Shown here piece after piece: positions 8,997 to 17,484 of a stretch of DNA of 64,000 nucleotides; position 1 is the first letter of the stretch, and each line of letters starts with the position of its first letter. The position numbers and the translations under genes were made by a program. This stretch comes from Amycolatopsis thermophila (GTDB lineage Bacteria > Actinomycetota > Actinomycetes > Mycobacteriales > Pseudonocardiaceae): positions 6,386,001 through 6,450,000 of the forward strand of contig NZ_JAUSUT010000001.1 in assembly GCF_030814215.1 (NCBI RefSeq), written 5' to 3'. The notes under the pieces are model-generated. The model had not been told where the DNA came from, did not search any database, and saw nothing but the letters and a program-made list of their open reading frames with translations.

Positions 8997-9076
8997 GTGT
9001 TCTCCCCCACCCGGGCTGTCACTAGCGTCGGAGGCACGTGCGATCCGGCGCGAACGCGTTCAACGAGGAGCCGATC

Positions 9077-9502
9077 ATGACTGCCGGAAATGCGACCCAG
9101 ACGGTCGAGGAGCGGAACAAGGAGATCGTCGCGTCGTTCATGGAGGTCTTCTCCACGGGTGACGTCGAGAAGATCCTGTCGCTGCTGTCCGAGTCGGCCA
9201 CCTGGTGGGTCGCCGGGACCCTGGAGGGAATCTCCGGGACGAAGAACAAGAAGGAATTCGGCGAAATGCTCGCCGGACTGTCCGCGCTGACCGTCAGCGG
9301 TGCGATCAGGCTGACGCCGCTGGCCTGGACCGCCGAGGGCGACCGGGTCGCCGTGGAGACCGAGTCCTATTCGGAGCTTCGCAACGGCCGGGTCTACAAC
9401 AACCTCTACCACTTCGTCTTCGAGGTGCGGGACGGCCGCATCCAGAGCATCAAGGAGTACCTGGACACCGAACACACCCGCGCGGTCTTCCTGGCCCCGT
9501 GA
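9077..9502 (+). CDS. SnoaL-like / NTF2-fold protein
   Basis: A 141-residue cone-shaped NTF2-fold protein: helical start VEERNKEIVASFMEVF, then SATWWVAGTL, a conserved aromatic run and the closing strands VRDGRIQSIKEYLDT. The family covers SnoaL cyclases, limonene-epoxide-hydrolase relatives, ketosteroid-isomerase-like proteins and non-enzymatic binders. A GTG 39 bp upstream is in frame, but the ATG at 9077 has GAGGAG six bases before it and is preferred. A CTAGCGTCGG motif like the one ahead of the first cluster gene lies 55 bp upstream, so a second promoter probably starts here. The function in this pathway is unknown. Confidence 0.75.
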   Translation: MTAGNATQTVEERNKEIVASFMEVFSTGDVEKILSLLSESATWWVAGTLEGISGTKNKKEFGEMLAGLSALTVSGAIRLTPLAWTAEGDRVAVETESYSELRNGRVYNNLYHFVFEVRDGRIQSIKEYLDTEHTRAVFLAP

Positions 9503-9537
9503 GTGACGCCATCAATTCATCAGTGAGGAGATTCCCG

Positions 9538-10626
9538 ATGGACGTCGGCATGCTGCTGGTCTTCCAGAACTGGTTCGAAAACGTCAGTGACGAGGAGGTG
9601 TTCACGCGCGAGCTGGAAATGGGTGTGCTCGCGGAGAAGTACGGCTTCGACTCGGTCTGGTCGGCCGAGCACCATTTCGACGACTACTCGATGTGCCCGG
9701 ACAACCTGCAGATCATGGCCTACCTCGCCGGCCGCACGTCGCGGATCAAGCTGGGCACCGGAGCGGTCATCCTGCCCTGGAACGACCCGCTGCGCGTGGT
9801 GGAGAAGGTCGTCATGCTCGACCACATGTCGAACGGCCGGGTGCTGTTCGGCATGGGCCGCGGCCTGGCGAAGATGGAGTACGAGGGCTTCCGCGTCGAC
9901 ATGAACGAGTCGCGCGGGCGGTTCGACGAGGCCGCCGAGATGATCATCCGCGGGCTGCGCAACGGCCACGTGGAGAACGACGGCCCGTTCTACCGGCAGC
10001 CGCGGGTCGACATCCGTCCCGCCCCGGGCCCGCACTCGTGGGAGGGCCGTCTGTTCGGCGTCGCGATGTCCCCCGACTCCATCCCGGCCGTGGCTCACCT
10101 GGGCGCGCAGATGATGACGTTCATGCAGTACGACTTCCCCAAGCACGCCGAGGCGATCACCCGCTGGCGCAACCTGCACCGCGAGGCGCACGGGACCGAG
10201 CCGGGGCCGCCGCTGCTGCAGGACTTCGTCTACTGCCACGAGGACCCCGACGAGGCGAAGCGGGTCGCCCAGGAGCACATCTCGCGGTACTTCCTGTCGG
10301 TCATCAAGCACTACGACTTCGCCGGCTCGCACTGGCGCGAGACCAAAGGCTATGAGGCCTACCAGGCCGGTGCGGACATGATCCGCGAGGCCGGCATGGA
10401 AGCCGCCGCGCAGGCCTACGTCGAGGCCAACGCCTACGGCACGCCCGAGCAGATCGTGGCCAAGTACGCCGAGCGCCGCGAGCTCATCGGCGACTTCATG
10501 GCCAACGCGGCGTTCTGCTTCGGCGGCCTGCCCCTGGACCAGGCGGAGGCCAGCATGAAGCTGTTCGGCGAGAAGGTCGTGCCCGAGCTGCACAAGATGA
10601 AGGCACGCACGCCGGCCGGGGTGTGA
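9538..10626 (+). CDS. Luciferase-like flavin-dependent oxidoreductase 3
   Basis: The third LLM-class enzyme of the cluster, 362 residues. Features are VGMLLVFQNW, SVWSAEHHFDDYSM near residue 40, LGTGAVILPWNDP and NGRVLFGMGRG; the C-terminal half, with MTFMQYDFPKHAE, is long. It resembles FMNH2-dependent alkanal/ketone monooxygenases more than typical F420 enzymes; the flavin reductase and RibBA immediately downstream support that. The ATG follows GAGGAGATTCCCG. It is separated by 63 bp from the reductase and is likely cotranscribed with it. Confidence 0.85.
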   Translation: MDVGMLLVFQNWFENVSDEEVFTRELEMGVLAEKYGFDSVWSAEHHFDDYSMCPDNLQIMAYLAGRTSRIKLGTGAVILPWNDPLRVVEKVVMLDHMSNGRVLFGMGRGLAKMEYEGFRVDMNESRGRFDEAAEMIIRGLRNGHVENDGPFYRQPRVDIRPAPGPHSWEGRLFGVAMSPDSIPAVAHLGAQMMTFMQYDFPKHAEAITRWRNLHREAHGTEPGPPLLQDFVYCHEDPDEAKRVAQEHISRYFLSVIKHYDFAGSHWRETKGYEAYQAGADMIREAGMEAAAQAYVEANAYGTPEQIVAKYAERRELIGDFMANAAFCFGGLPLDQAEASMKLFGEKVVPELHKMKARTPAGV

Positions 10627-10689
10627 GCCCGGTGCGGTCCGGGGCCCGGGCGAGGGCTCCGGACCGCGCCCGACCAGGCGGGAGCTGGA

Positions 10690-11193
10690 ATGGACACGAC
10701 GATCTCGCCGTCACTGGCAGAGGACTTCCGGGAAGTGATGGCCCGCGTGTGCACACCGGTCTCGGTGGTGACGACACTGGACGGACAACGACCGCACGGC
10801 ACGACGGTGAGCGCGTTCTCGTCGCTGTCGCTGCGACCGCCGATGGTGCTCGTCGCGCTGGACCGCGCGTCGGACCTGCTGGCGCTGGTGCGCGACACCG
10901 GGCGGTTCGGCCTCAACGTTCTCGGCAGCGGGCAGGCCGGGCTGGCCGTGCGCTTCGCCGGCAAGGGCCGGGACAAGTTCGACGGCGTGCCGTGGCGGCC
11001 GGAGCACGGCGTGCCCCGGCTGCCGGACACGGCGGGCTTCCTGGCCTGCGCGGTCGACAGCCTGGTGGCGGGCGGTGACCACATGATCGTGCTCGGGCGC
11101 GTGCTGGGCGCCGGGCGCGGCGAGGTGCCGCCGCTGACCTACCACGCGCGGTCGTTCGGCACGCACACGGCCGTGGGGGGTGAGGCGGCATGA
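10690..11193 (+). CDS. Flavin reductase, HpaC/ActVB-like
   Basis: A 167-residue protein of the flavin-reductase-like FMN-binding split-barrel family: FREVMARVCTPVSVVTT, GTTVSAFSSLSLRPPMVLVAL and GRFGLNVLG are standard. Such proteins reduce free FMN/FAD with NAD(P)H and feed it to two-component monooxygenases. Its place directly after a luciferase-like oxygenase, with an ATGA overlap into ribBA, points to supplying reduced flavin to one or more of the three LLM enzymes. The ATG follows GGGAGCTGGA. Confidence 0.88.
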   Translation: MDTTISPSLAEDFREVMARVCTPVSVVTTLDGQRPHGTTVSAFSSLSLRPPMVLVALDRASDLLALVRDTGRFGLNVLGSGQAGLAVRFAGKGRDKFDGVPWRPEHGVPRLPDTAGFLACAVDSLVAGGDHMIVLGRVLGAGRGEVPPLTYHARSFGTHTAVGGEAA

Positions 11194-12467
11194 CCCCCTC
11201 CTCCCCCGGGGAGGCCGTGCAGCACGCCGTCGCCGCGCTCGCCCGGGGCGGGATGGTCGTGGTGGTCGACGACCCGGGCCGGGAGGGCGAGGCGGACCTG
11301 GTGGCCGCGGCCGCCTCGGTCACCGCCGAGCAGATGGCCTTCATGGTGCGCCACTGCACCGGCATCGTGTGCACCCCGATGCCCGGTGAGCGGGCCGACG
11401 CCCTGCGCCTGCCCCTGATGGTCGCGGACAACACCGACCGTCACGGCACCGCGTTCACCGTCAGCGTGGACCACGTCTCGACGGGCACGGGGGTGTCGGC
11501 GGCGGACCGGGCGGCGACGGTCCGCGCCCTGGCCGACAACGCGCTGCGACCCGCTGACCTGCGGCGCCCGGGGCACGTCTTCCCGCTGCGCGCCCGGGAC
11601 GGTGGTGTGCTGGTGCGGGCCGGGCACACCGAGGCGGCCGTCGACCTCACGTCGATGGCCGGTGCCGGCGAGGTCGCCGTGATCAGCGAGCTGGTGGCCG
11701 GGGACGGCTCGATGCTGCGCGGTGACGGCGTGCGCGCGTTCGCCGAGGCCCACGACCTGCCGGTCCTGCACGTCGCCGACCTCGTCCGGTACCGGCGCGC
11801 GACCGAGCAGCTGGTGACACCGGTGGCGAGCGCGTCCATGCCGACCGTCTTCGGGGACTTCCGGGCGGTGGCCTACCGGTCGACGCTGGATGGCACCGAG
11901 CACCTCGCGCTGGTGCTGGGTGACGTCGCCGCCGCCGGGCACACCGAGGCCGGGGTGCTGGTCCGGGTGCACAGCGAGTGCCTGACCGGCGACATCCTCG
12001 GCTCGTTGCGCTGCGACTGCGGAGCTCAGCTGGAACAGGCTCTGCGGGCGATCGCCGACGAGGGCTGCGGCACGGTCGTCTACCTGCGCGGGCACGAGGG
12101 CCGCGGGATCGGCCTCGCGCACAAGATCCGCGCCTACGCACTGCAGGAAAAGGGACTGGACACCGTGGACGCGAACCTCGTCCAGGGGCTTCCGGTGGAC
12201 TCCCGCACCTACGGTGTGGGCGCGCAGATCCTCGCCGACCTGGGCGTTCGCCGGCTCCGGCTGATCACCAACAACCCGGCCAAGTACCGCGGCCTGGACG
12301 GTCACGGCCTCCAGATCGCGGGCCGGGTCGCCCTGCCGGTGGCCGCGTCCCCGCACAACGTGCGCTACCTGCGCACCAAGCGGGACCGGATGGGACACCG
12401 GTTCGACGAGCCGCGACCACACCCGGTCGGGGGTATGGACCCGACGGGCCACCGTAAGGCAACGTAG
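11190..12467 (+). CDS. ribBA: Bifunctional DHBP synthase / GTP cyclohydrolase II
   Basis: A 425-residue two-domain protein making the two starting compounds of riboflavin. The N-terminal RibB half (about 1-205) has DDPGREGEAD, GTAFTVSVD, RPGHVFPL and GHTEAAVDL. The usual RENEGD reads REGEAD, so two of its positions differ. The C-terminal RibA half has the zinc site (ECLTGDILGSLRCDCG) and GHEGRGIGL. No other riboflavin genes are nearby, so this is probably an extra copy dedicated to flavin supply for the adjacent monooxygenases; the housekeeping rib operon would be elsewhere. Its ATG overlaps the flavin reductase stop codon. Confidence 0.92.
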   Translation: MTPSSPGEAVQHAVAALARGGMVVVVDDPGREGEADLVAAAASVTAEQMAFMVRHCTGIVCTPMPGERADALRLPLMVADNTDRHGTAFTVSVDHVSTGTGVSAADRAATVRALADNALRPADLRRPGHVFPLRARDGGVLVRAGHTEAAVDLTSMAGAGEVAVISELVAGDGSMLRGDGVRAFAEAHDLPVLHVADLVRYRRATEQLVTPVASASMPTVFGDFRAVAYRSTLDGTEHLALVLGDVAAAGHTEAGVLVRVHSECLTGDILGSLRCDCGAQLEQALRAIADEGCGTVVYLRGHEGRGIGLAHKIRAYALQEKGLDTVDANLVQGLPVDSRTYGVGAQILADLGVRRLRLITNNPAKYRGLDGHGLQIAGRVALPVAASPHNVRYLRTKRDRMGHRFDEPRPHPVGGMDPTGHRKAT

Positions 12468-12511
12468 AGGCGGCTGCAGGTGACCGGCGTTCGACGACGA
12501 AGGCGGTTTCG

Positions 12512-14380
12512 ATGCGCGAATCCATCGTGAGTGCCCTGCCGCCGGCGCGGCCGGCGACGGGCCCGGCCTGGTCCTGCGATGGTGCGAACGAGACCGGCCA
12601 CCGGGAACGCGACGTCATCGCGGCGTTCAGCGAGGTCACCACGGAGGCGATCACCGCGACCCGGCTGGAGGGCCTGCTCGGCCTCCTCGGCCGCAAGCTG
12701 TGCCACCTGCTCGGTGTCATGCGGTGCTCGGTCTACCTGCGCTGCGACGACGGGCGGTTCCGGGGTGCCGCGGGGTACTGCGAACGCGACGGTGACATCT
12801 CCGCCGCGGTGCAGACGCAGGAGGCCGGTATCCCGGGTGACCACTTCAGCCGCGAGGTGATCGAGACGGCCGCGCCGGTGCTGATCAGCGACGTGACCAG
12901 CGACCCGCGGCCGCACCACCGCACGATGGAGCACTGGCGGGTGCGGGCGATGCTGGGCGTGCCGCTGGTGTTCGACGACGAGGTGATCGGCCTGATCTTC
13001 GTGGACAACGTGGATCAGGACCACGTCTACACCGGCGAGGACGTGGCGCTGGCCGAGTTGTTCGCCCGGCTGGGCGCGCTGTTCCTGCGCCAAGCGATGC
13101 TCAACGCCCACCTCAAGCGGAAGGCCGCGGAGGTCGTGCGGCAGAAGAACACGCTGGCCTACCTCGCCGACGTGCACCAGAAGCTGACCAACGCCGTGCT
13201 CGACGGCGCCAGCATCCAGGCCGTGGTGAGCCTCTTGTCGGAGCTGTCGGCGAAACCGGTGGTGCTCTACAACGAGGACTTCAACGTGCTCGCGTGGTCG
13301 GCGCCGCCCGCGCTGAAGATGACGCAACCGCCGGTCCTGCCGCCGCGGATCCGCGAGATGCCCTCGGTGCGGCAGACGCTGGCGACGCTGAGCGCCAGCC
13401 GCCCGTCGGCGGTGGTGCCGCAGACGCTCGCCGTCGGACTGGGCCGGCGGCACCTGATGTGCCGGCTGATCATCGAAGGGCAGGTCAGCGGGTACCTCGG
13501 CATCGTCGAGGTCGGGCGCGGCCTGGAACACCGGGACAGCAAACTCGCCGAACACGGCGCGACCGTGTTGTCGTTGCAGATCCTGTCCGAACGGCGGCAG
13601 GCCGAGGCCGAGGGCCAGGCCCGCGAGGACTACCTCTCGGACCTGCTGCACCGCACCCGGGACGCCGAGCAGCTGGTGCGCCGCGGGCCGCAGTTCGGGG
13701 TGGACCTGTCACAGCCGCACGTGCTGGTGCGGTTCTCGCTGGACAGCGCGAACCAGAGCGTGAGCGTGTCGGTGGGACGCAAACTCGTGGTGGAGCAGCT
13801 CGCGCGGGCGCTGGACGTTCCCGACCCGGCGGCGGTGAGCCTGCCCGGGGCGGTGATCGCACTGGTGCGACTGCCCGACGGGGCGGTTCCGGAGGACCTG
13901 CGGGACGCGGTCGGCCAGGTGCGGGCCGCGGTGGCGCCACGGCTGCGCGTGAGCACCGCGACGATCTCGGCCGTCTGCCGCAGCGCCGAGGATTTCCCCA
14001 TGGCGCACCGGCAACTGCGCGAGATCGACGAGCTCGCCCGGTCGTTCGGGTGGCCGGGCGGTGTGCTGACCGCCGACGAGCTGGGGGTGTTCCGGGTGAT
14101 CGCCGCGACCGGCCGGGTCAAGGAGGCGGTCCACTTCGCGCACGAGTTCATCCGCCCGCTGCAGGACGGTGACAGCGACGCGCTCCTGGACACCTGGCGG
14201 GCGTTCGTCGCCGCGCAGGGGCGGGTGCAGGCCACGGCCGCCGACCTGGGCGTGCACGAGAACACCATCCGGTACCGACTGGGCAAGATCCGCAGGCTGA
14301 TCCAGCGTGATCCGTCCGGATTGGACTGTCTCCTGCAGGCGCGGCTGGCGTTCCAGATCCTCGACCTCGCCGGCTGGTGA
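12512..14380 (+). CDS. GAF-domain PucR/CdaR-type transcriptional regulator
   Basis: A 622-residue regulator. A GAF sensor domain spans about residues 35-190 (DHFSREVIETAAPVL and GVPLVFDDEVIGLIF). A middle region (about 200-480) resembles the GGDEF-like segment of CdaR-family proteins. The C-terminal PucR helix-turn-helix has GVHENTIRYRLGKIRRL at about 579-595. Such proteins control catabolic operons in response to small ligands. It is the last gene of the cluster, 44 bp after ribBA, so it probably controls the cluster; activator or repressor cannot be told. Start: ATG after AAGGCGGTTTCG. Confidence 0.82.
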   Translation: MRESIVSALPPARPATGPAWSCDGANETGHRERDVIAAFSEVTTEAITATRLEGLLGLLGRKLCHLLGVMRCSVYLRCDDGRFRGAAGYCERDGDISAAVQTQEAGIPGDHFSREVIETAAPVLISDVTSDPRPHHRTMEHWRVRAMLGVPLVFDDEVIGLIFVDNVDQDHVYTGEDVALAELFARLGALFLRQAMLNAHLKRKAAEVVRQKNTLAYLADVHQKLTNAVLDGASIQAVVSLLSELSAKPVVLYNEDFNVLAWSAPPALKMTQPPVLPPRIREMPSVRQTLATLSASRPSAVVPQTLAVGLGRRHLMCRLIIEGQVSGYLGIVEVGRGLEHRDSKLAEHGATVLSLQILSERRQAEAEGQAREDYLSDLLHRTRDAEQLVRRGPQFGVDLSQPHVLVRFSLDSANQSVSVSVGRKLVVEQLARALDVPDPAAVSLPGAVIALVRLPDGAVPEDLRDAVGQVRAAVAPRLRVSTATISAVCRSAEDFPMAHRQLREIDELARSFGWPGGVLTADELGVFRVIAATGRVKEAVHFAHEFIRPLQDGDSDALLDTWRAFVAAQGRVQATAADLGVHENTIRYRLGKIRRLIQRDPSGLDCLLQARLAFQILDLAGW

Positions 14381-14632
14381 CGCGCGAGGTTCACGACAGG
14401 CCCATCTCGCGGGCGCACGGCTGGGCATCTCGGGCGATTTCCTTGCCCGCGGCGGGGTGCGCGGAGCAGAGTCGAAGACATGAGGTACAGCGTGACATCC
14501 CGGATCAATCCACAGTGGATTCCTACCGGCCGCACCGGTGCTACGCGGGCAGCCGCCGGAGCCGGGCTCGCACTGGGGCCGCACCCGCGTTCGGCGCGGC
14601 CGGGTTACCGTCCCGCCGGCCGCGGCGGCGCT

Positions 14633-14814
14633 CACGCACCGGCTGTGCGAGGCGGACCGCAACACCCACCCGCCGCACACGGCGCGGTCACCACCCCCAC
14701 CGCAGGCCCGCCGGCCAGAGCGGCGCGCACGCACCGGCTGTGCGAGGCGGACCGCCACACCCACCCGCCGCGCACCCGACACGGTCCCACCACCACCGCA
14801 GGCCCGCCGGCCAG
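14633..14814. repeat. Imperfect direct repeat, two ~86-bp copies
   Basis: Copy one is 14633-14718 and copy two 14728-14814, a 95-base offset. Both begin CACGCACCGGCTGTGCGAGG and end GCAGGCCCGCCGGCCAG, with small differences in the middle. The spacer between them is 9 bases. They are not inside a credible gene. Confidence 0.8.
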
Positions 14815-14851
14815 GGCATCACCCGAGACGGCCACGGCCACCCATTCCCCG

Positions 14852-14903
14852 GCGACCGGCACACCTCCCGTAATGCGGCGACCGGCACACCTCCCGTAAT
14901 GCG
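14852..14903. repeat. Perfect tandem repeat, 2 x 26 bp
   Basis: Two adjacent identical 26-base units (14852-14877 and 14878-14903), each starting GCGACCGGCACACC and containing CTCCCGTAATGCG. They follow the longer repeats and lie just 3' of the end of the small acidic minus-strand gene. Confidence 0.85.
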
Positions 14904-14992
14904 GCCGCCGCAGCCCCGGGGGGCCGGCGTGGCGACCGCCGACGCCAGCACCACCCCCGCCGCGACCGCCGCGGCCTCGGTGTGCCGGGGTG

Positions 14993-15157
14993 TCAGTCGG
15001 GTGGCTCGGGCAGGCCCTCGTCGGGCTTGACTTCCTCCGAGTTGGGCGGCGTTTCGACGTCCTCGGTCGGCCCGATGTCCAGATCCGGGTGCCGCACCTC
15101 GGGGAAATCCGGCGACAGCGGCGGCTCGGGGTTCTTCTTCTCGTCCTTGTCGGTCAT
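14993..15157 (-). CDS. Small acidic proline-rich protein (54 residues)
   Basis: This short open frame codes for a strongly acidic, disordered-looking peptide: MTDKDEKKNPEPP at the start, then a string of Pro, Glu and Asp ending LPEPPD. It has no membrane segment, cysteine or known motif. Codon use is typical of the region, with G or C in nearly all third positions. It ends 30 bp before the downstream tandem repeats and begins just past the Fpg-like gene's stop, on the same strand, so it may be cotranscribed with it. No function can be assigned. Confidence 0.6.
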   Translation of the reverse strand: MTDKDEKKNPEPPLSPDFPEVRHPDLDIGPTEDVETPPNSEEVKPDEGLPEPPD

Positions 15158-15187
15158 GGCACCGGCTTACCCCGATTCCGCGAAACG

Positions 15188-15967
15188 TCAACCGGGCTGG
15201 CACCGCGGGCACCACACGGTGCCGCGCCCGCCGACCCGGCCGTGCTCGAGCGTCGTCCCGCACCGCGGGCACGACCCGGACGGCTCGTCCCGGCGGCCGG
15301 TCAGCCAGCTCGTGCGCGGCGGCACCCGCTCGGCCTTCACCGCGGACCGCAGCACCTTCCGCATCTCGCGGTGCAACGCGTCCACGACCTCCGCGTCCAG
15401 CGAAGCCGCGGGCACGTGCGGGTTCAGCTTGGCGCGCCACAGGATCTCGTCCACCAGCAGGTTCCCCAGCCCGGCGAGCACCGACTGGTCGGTGAGCAAC
15501 GCCTTGAGCTGCCGCCGCCCGTCGAGCAGCTCGCGGAACCGGTCCCGGGAGACCGCCAGCGCGTCCGGGCCGGTGTCGGCGAGGAGCCGCTCGAGTTCGG
15601 CGTCCCCGTCCACCAGCCGGAGCCCCTGCAGCTTGCGCATGTCGCGGTACCGCAGCTCACCGTCGCCGAACACGAAGATCACCCGGTCGTGCTTGCGCCG
15701 CTCGTCCGCACCCGGGGCCCAGTCGAACGACCCGGTCATGCCGAAGTGCAGCACCACCACCGGCCCGCCGTCCACCGGCGCGATCAGCCACTTGCCCAGC
15801 CGCCGCGGCTCGGCGAACCGCTGGTTCCGCAGCTCCTCGCGGAGCCGGCGGGCACCCACCCCGCGCAGCACACCGTCGTCGAGGACCACCACGTCCTCGA
15901 TTCGCTTCCCCACCGCGTGCGCGGCCAGGACCCGGCGGAACCCCTCGACGTCCGGCAACTCGGGCAT
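15188..15967 (-). CDS. Fpg/Nei-family DNA glycosylase
   Basis: A 259-residue member of the formamidopyrimidine-DNA glycosylase/endonuclease VIII family. After Met removal it begins PELPDVEG, giving the catalytic Pro1 and Glu2. The helix-two-turn-helix region contains QSVLAGLGNLLVDEILW, and the C-terminus has a four-cysteine zinc finger (CPRCG and CPRCQ). It removes oxidised bases and cuts the strand. It is shorter than housekeeping MutM and the context is unlike the usual polA/rnc one, so it is probably a second actinobacterial paralog. The start is fixed by the PELP motif. Confidence 0.87.
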   Translation of the reverse strand: MPELPDVEGFRRVLAAHAVGKRIEDVVVLDDGVLRGVGARRLREELRNQRFAEPRRLGKWLIAPVDGGPVVVLHFGMTGSFDWAPGADERRKHDRVIFVFGDGELRYRDMRKLQGLRLVDGDAELERLLADTGPDALAVSRDRFRELLDGRRQLKALLTDQSVLAGLGNLLVDEILWRAKLNPHVPAASLDAEVVDALHREMRKVLRSAVKAERVPPRTSWLTGRRDEPSGSCPRCGTTLEHGRVGGRGTVWCPRCQPG

Positions 15968-16052
15968 GCCCGAGCGTTCCACACCCGCGACCCCGCCAAA
16001 CGTCAATTCATCACGTGTTGATTTCTGTCCCCGGCACGGGCATCCTGGAGGC

Positions 16053-16433
16053 ATGGTGCTGTCGAAGAAGGTGGCCAGGTTCAACCGCGTCGCGACCAAC
16101 CGGGTGACCGGACCGTTCAGCAAGCGGCTCCCCGGGTTCGGCACGATCGTCCACCGGGGACGGAAGTCCGGGAAGACGTACCGGACTCCGGTGAACGTCT
16201 TCCGCACGCCCGGCGGGTTCGTCGTCGCGCTGACCTACGGCCCGGACGCCGACTGGGTGCGCAACGTGCTCGCCGCGGACGGCTGCGAGATCGAGACCCG
16301 GGGCCGGGTCGTCAAGGCGACCCGGCCCCGGCTCGTGCACGACGAACGCCGCTCCGGCATGCCGCCGGGGGTCCGACAGATCCTGTCGGTGATCGGTGTG
16401 ACGGACTTCCTGGCCCTGGACCGGGTCAGCTGA
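16053..16433 (+). CDS. Ddn-like deazaflavin (F420)-dependent nitroreductase family protein
   Basis: A 126-residue protein with the compact split-barrel of the Ddn/DUF385 family. The core motif GRKSGKTYRTPVNVF and the following GGFVVALTYGPDADWVRNVLA are the F420-binding and core signatures. The family contains Mycobacterium Ddn and quinone/nitro reductases using F420H2. The ATG follows TGGAGGC. It converges on, and overlaps by 8 bp, the F420-type oxidoreductase on the other strand. Confidence 0.85.
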   Translation: MVLSKKVARFNRVATNRVTGPFSKRLPGFGTIVHRGRKSGKTYRTPVNVFRTPGGFVVALTYGPDADWVRNVLAADGCEIETRGRVVKATRPRLVHDERRSGMPPGVRQILSVIGVTDFLALDRVS

Positions 16434-17466
16434 GCAGTTCGCGCAGCTCGCCGACCACGCCGGCGCGGCGTTCCGGGGCCGGTTCGAGGAGGGTGACCTG
16501 CAGGGTGGTCACCCCGGCCTCGCGCAGGGCCGCCAGCCGCTCCTTGACGTACCCCTTCGGGCCGACGAGGGAGATCGCACGCAGCAGGTCGGCGGGCACC
16601 GCCGCGGCGGCCTCCTCCTTCTTGCCGTCGAGGTAGAGGTCCTGGATCAGCTTGGCCTCGGCCTCGTAGCCGTACCGGCAGGCGAGCTCGTTGTAGAAGT
16701 TCTTGCCGCGTGCGCCCATGCCGCCGACGTACAGGGCGACCACCGGGCGGACCCAGTCGAGCATGTGGCCGACGTCCTCGCCGATCGCGACCGGCACGCC
16801 GACGGCGATGTCGAGCTCGCCCAGGGACGGGTCCCGCTTGGCCTTGCCCTCGGCCAGCGCGTCGCCCCACACGTCGGCCGCGCGCTCGGGGTGGAAGAAG
16901 ATCGGCTGCCAGCCCTCCGCGATCTCCGCGGTGAGGGCGACGTTCTTCGGGCCGATCGCGGCGATCTGCACCGGGATCCGTTCGCGCACCGGGTGGTTGA
17001 TGAGCTTGAGCGGCTTGCCGAGGCCGGTTCCCTGGTCCGCCGGCAGCGGGATCTGGTAGTGCTTGCCCTCGTGGACGACCCGCTCGCGGCGCCACACCTG
17101 ACGGCAGATCTCGACGATCTCACGGGTGCGGCCGAGCGGCGCGTCGTAGCGCACGCCGTGGAAGCCCTCGACGACCTGCGGCCCGGAGGCGCCGATACCG
17201 AGGATGAAGCGGCCGCCGGAGACGAAGTCGAGGCCGGCCGCGGTCATCGCGGTCAGCGTCGGGGTCCGCGTGTAGATCTGGAGGATGCCCGACGCGAGCT
17301 GGACCCGCTCGGTCTTCGCGGCGACGTACCCGAGCTGGCTGACCGCGTCGAACGAGTAGGCCTCGGGGATGGTGACGACGTCGAGCCCGGCCTTCTCCAG
17401 CTCGACGACGTCCCGGACGCTCTCGGCGAACCCGCCGGAGTACGAGATCTGGGTGCCGATCCGCAT
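16426..17466 (-). CDS. LLM-class F420-dependent oxidoreductase
   Basis: A 346-residue luciferase-like barrel of the F420-dependent type: MRIGTQISYSGGFAES, VVTIPEAYSFDAVSQLGYVAAKT, RTPTLTAMTAAGLDFVSGGRF and LGIGASGPQVVEGFHG, close to the reductase/dehydrogenase group (Mer- and FGD-like) of actinobacteria. It is alone on its strand and not part of the monooxygenase cluster. The ATG is preceded by AGAAGGTGGGATCG. A TAAGCG-TG-CGCTTA palindrome lies about 20 bp upstream. Substrate unknown. Confidence 0.87.
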   Translation of the reverse strand: MRIGTQISYSGGFAESVRDVVELEKAGLDVVTIPEAYSFDAVSQLGYVAAKTERVQLASGILQIYTRTPTLTAMTAAGLDFVSGGRFILGIGASGPQVVEGFHGVRYDAPLGRTREIVEICRQVWRRERVVHEGKHYQIPLPADQGTGLGKPLKLINHPVRERIPVQIAAIGPKNVALTAEIAEGWQPIFFHPERAADVWGDALAEGKAKRDPSLGELDIAVGVPVAIGEDVGHMLDWVRPVVALYVGGMGARGKNFYNELACRYGYEAEAKLIQDLYLDGKKEEAAAAVPADLLRAISLVGPKGYVKERLAALREAGVTTLQVTLLEPAPERRAGVVGELRELLS

Positions 17467-17484
17467 CGATCCCACCTTCTGTTC

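Larger units (their letters stand above)
14381..14992. other. Repeat-rich intergenic region, no convincing gene
   Basis: Some 610 bases between the PucR-type regulator and the small acidic gene. It holds a 15-base dyad AATCCAC-A-GTGGATT (14507-14521), two ~86-bp direct repeats and two 26-bp tandem repeats. Open frames here translate to Pro/Arg/Ala/His-rich strings that simply mirror the repeats in several frames, with no fold or convincing ribosome binding site. I see no RNA gene. Confidence 0.6.

Noticed and set aside
14480..14899. 139-residue plus-strand frame in the repeat-rich spacer
   Set aside because: Sequence is just the translated repeats in one of several equally open frames; no ribosome binding site and no conserved motif.
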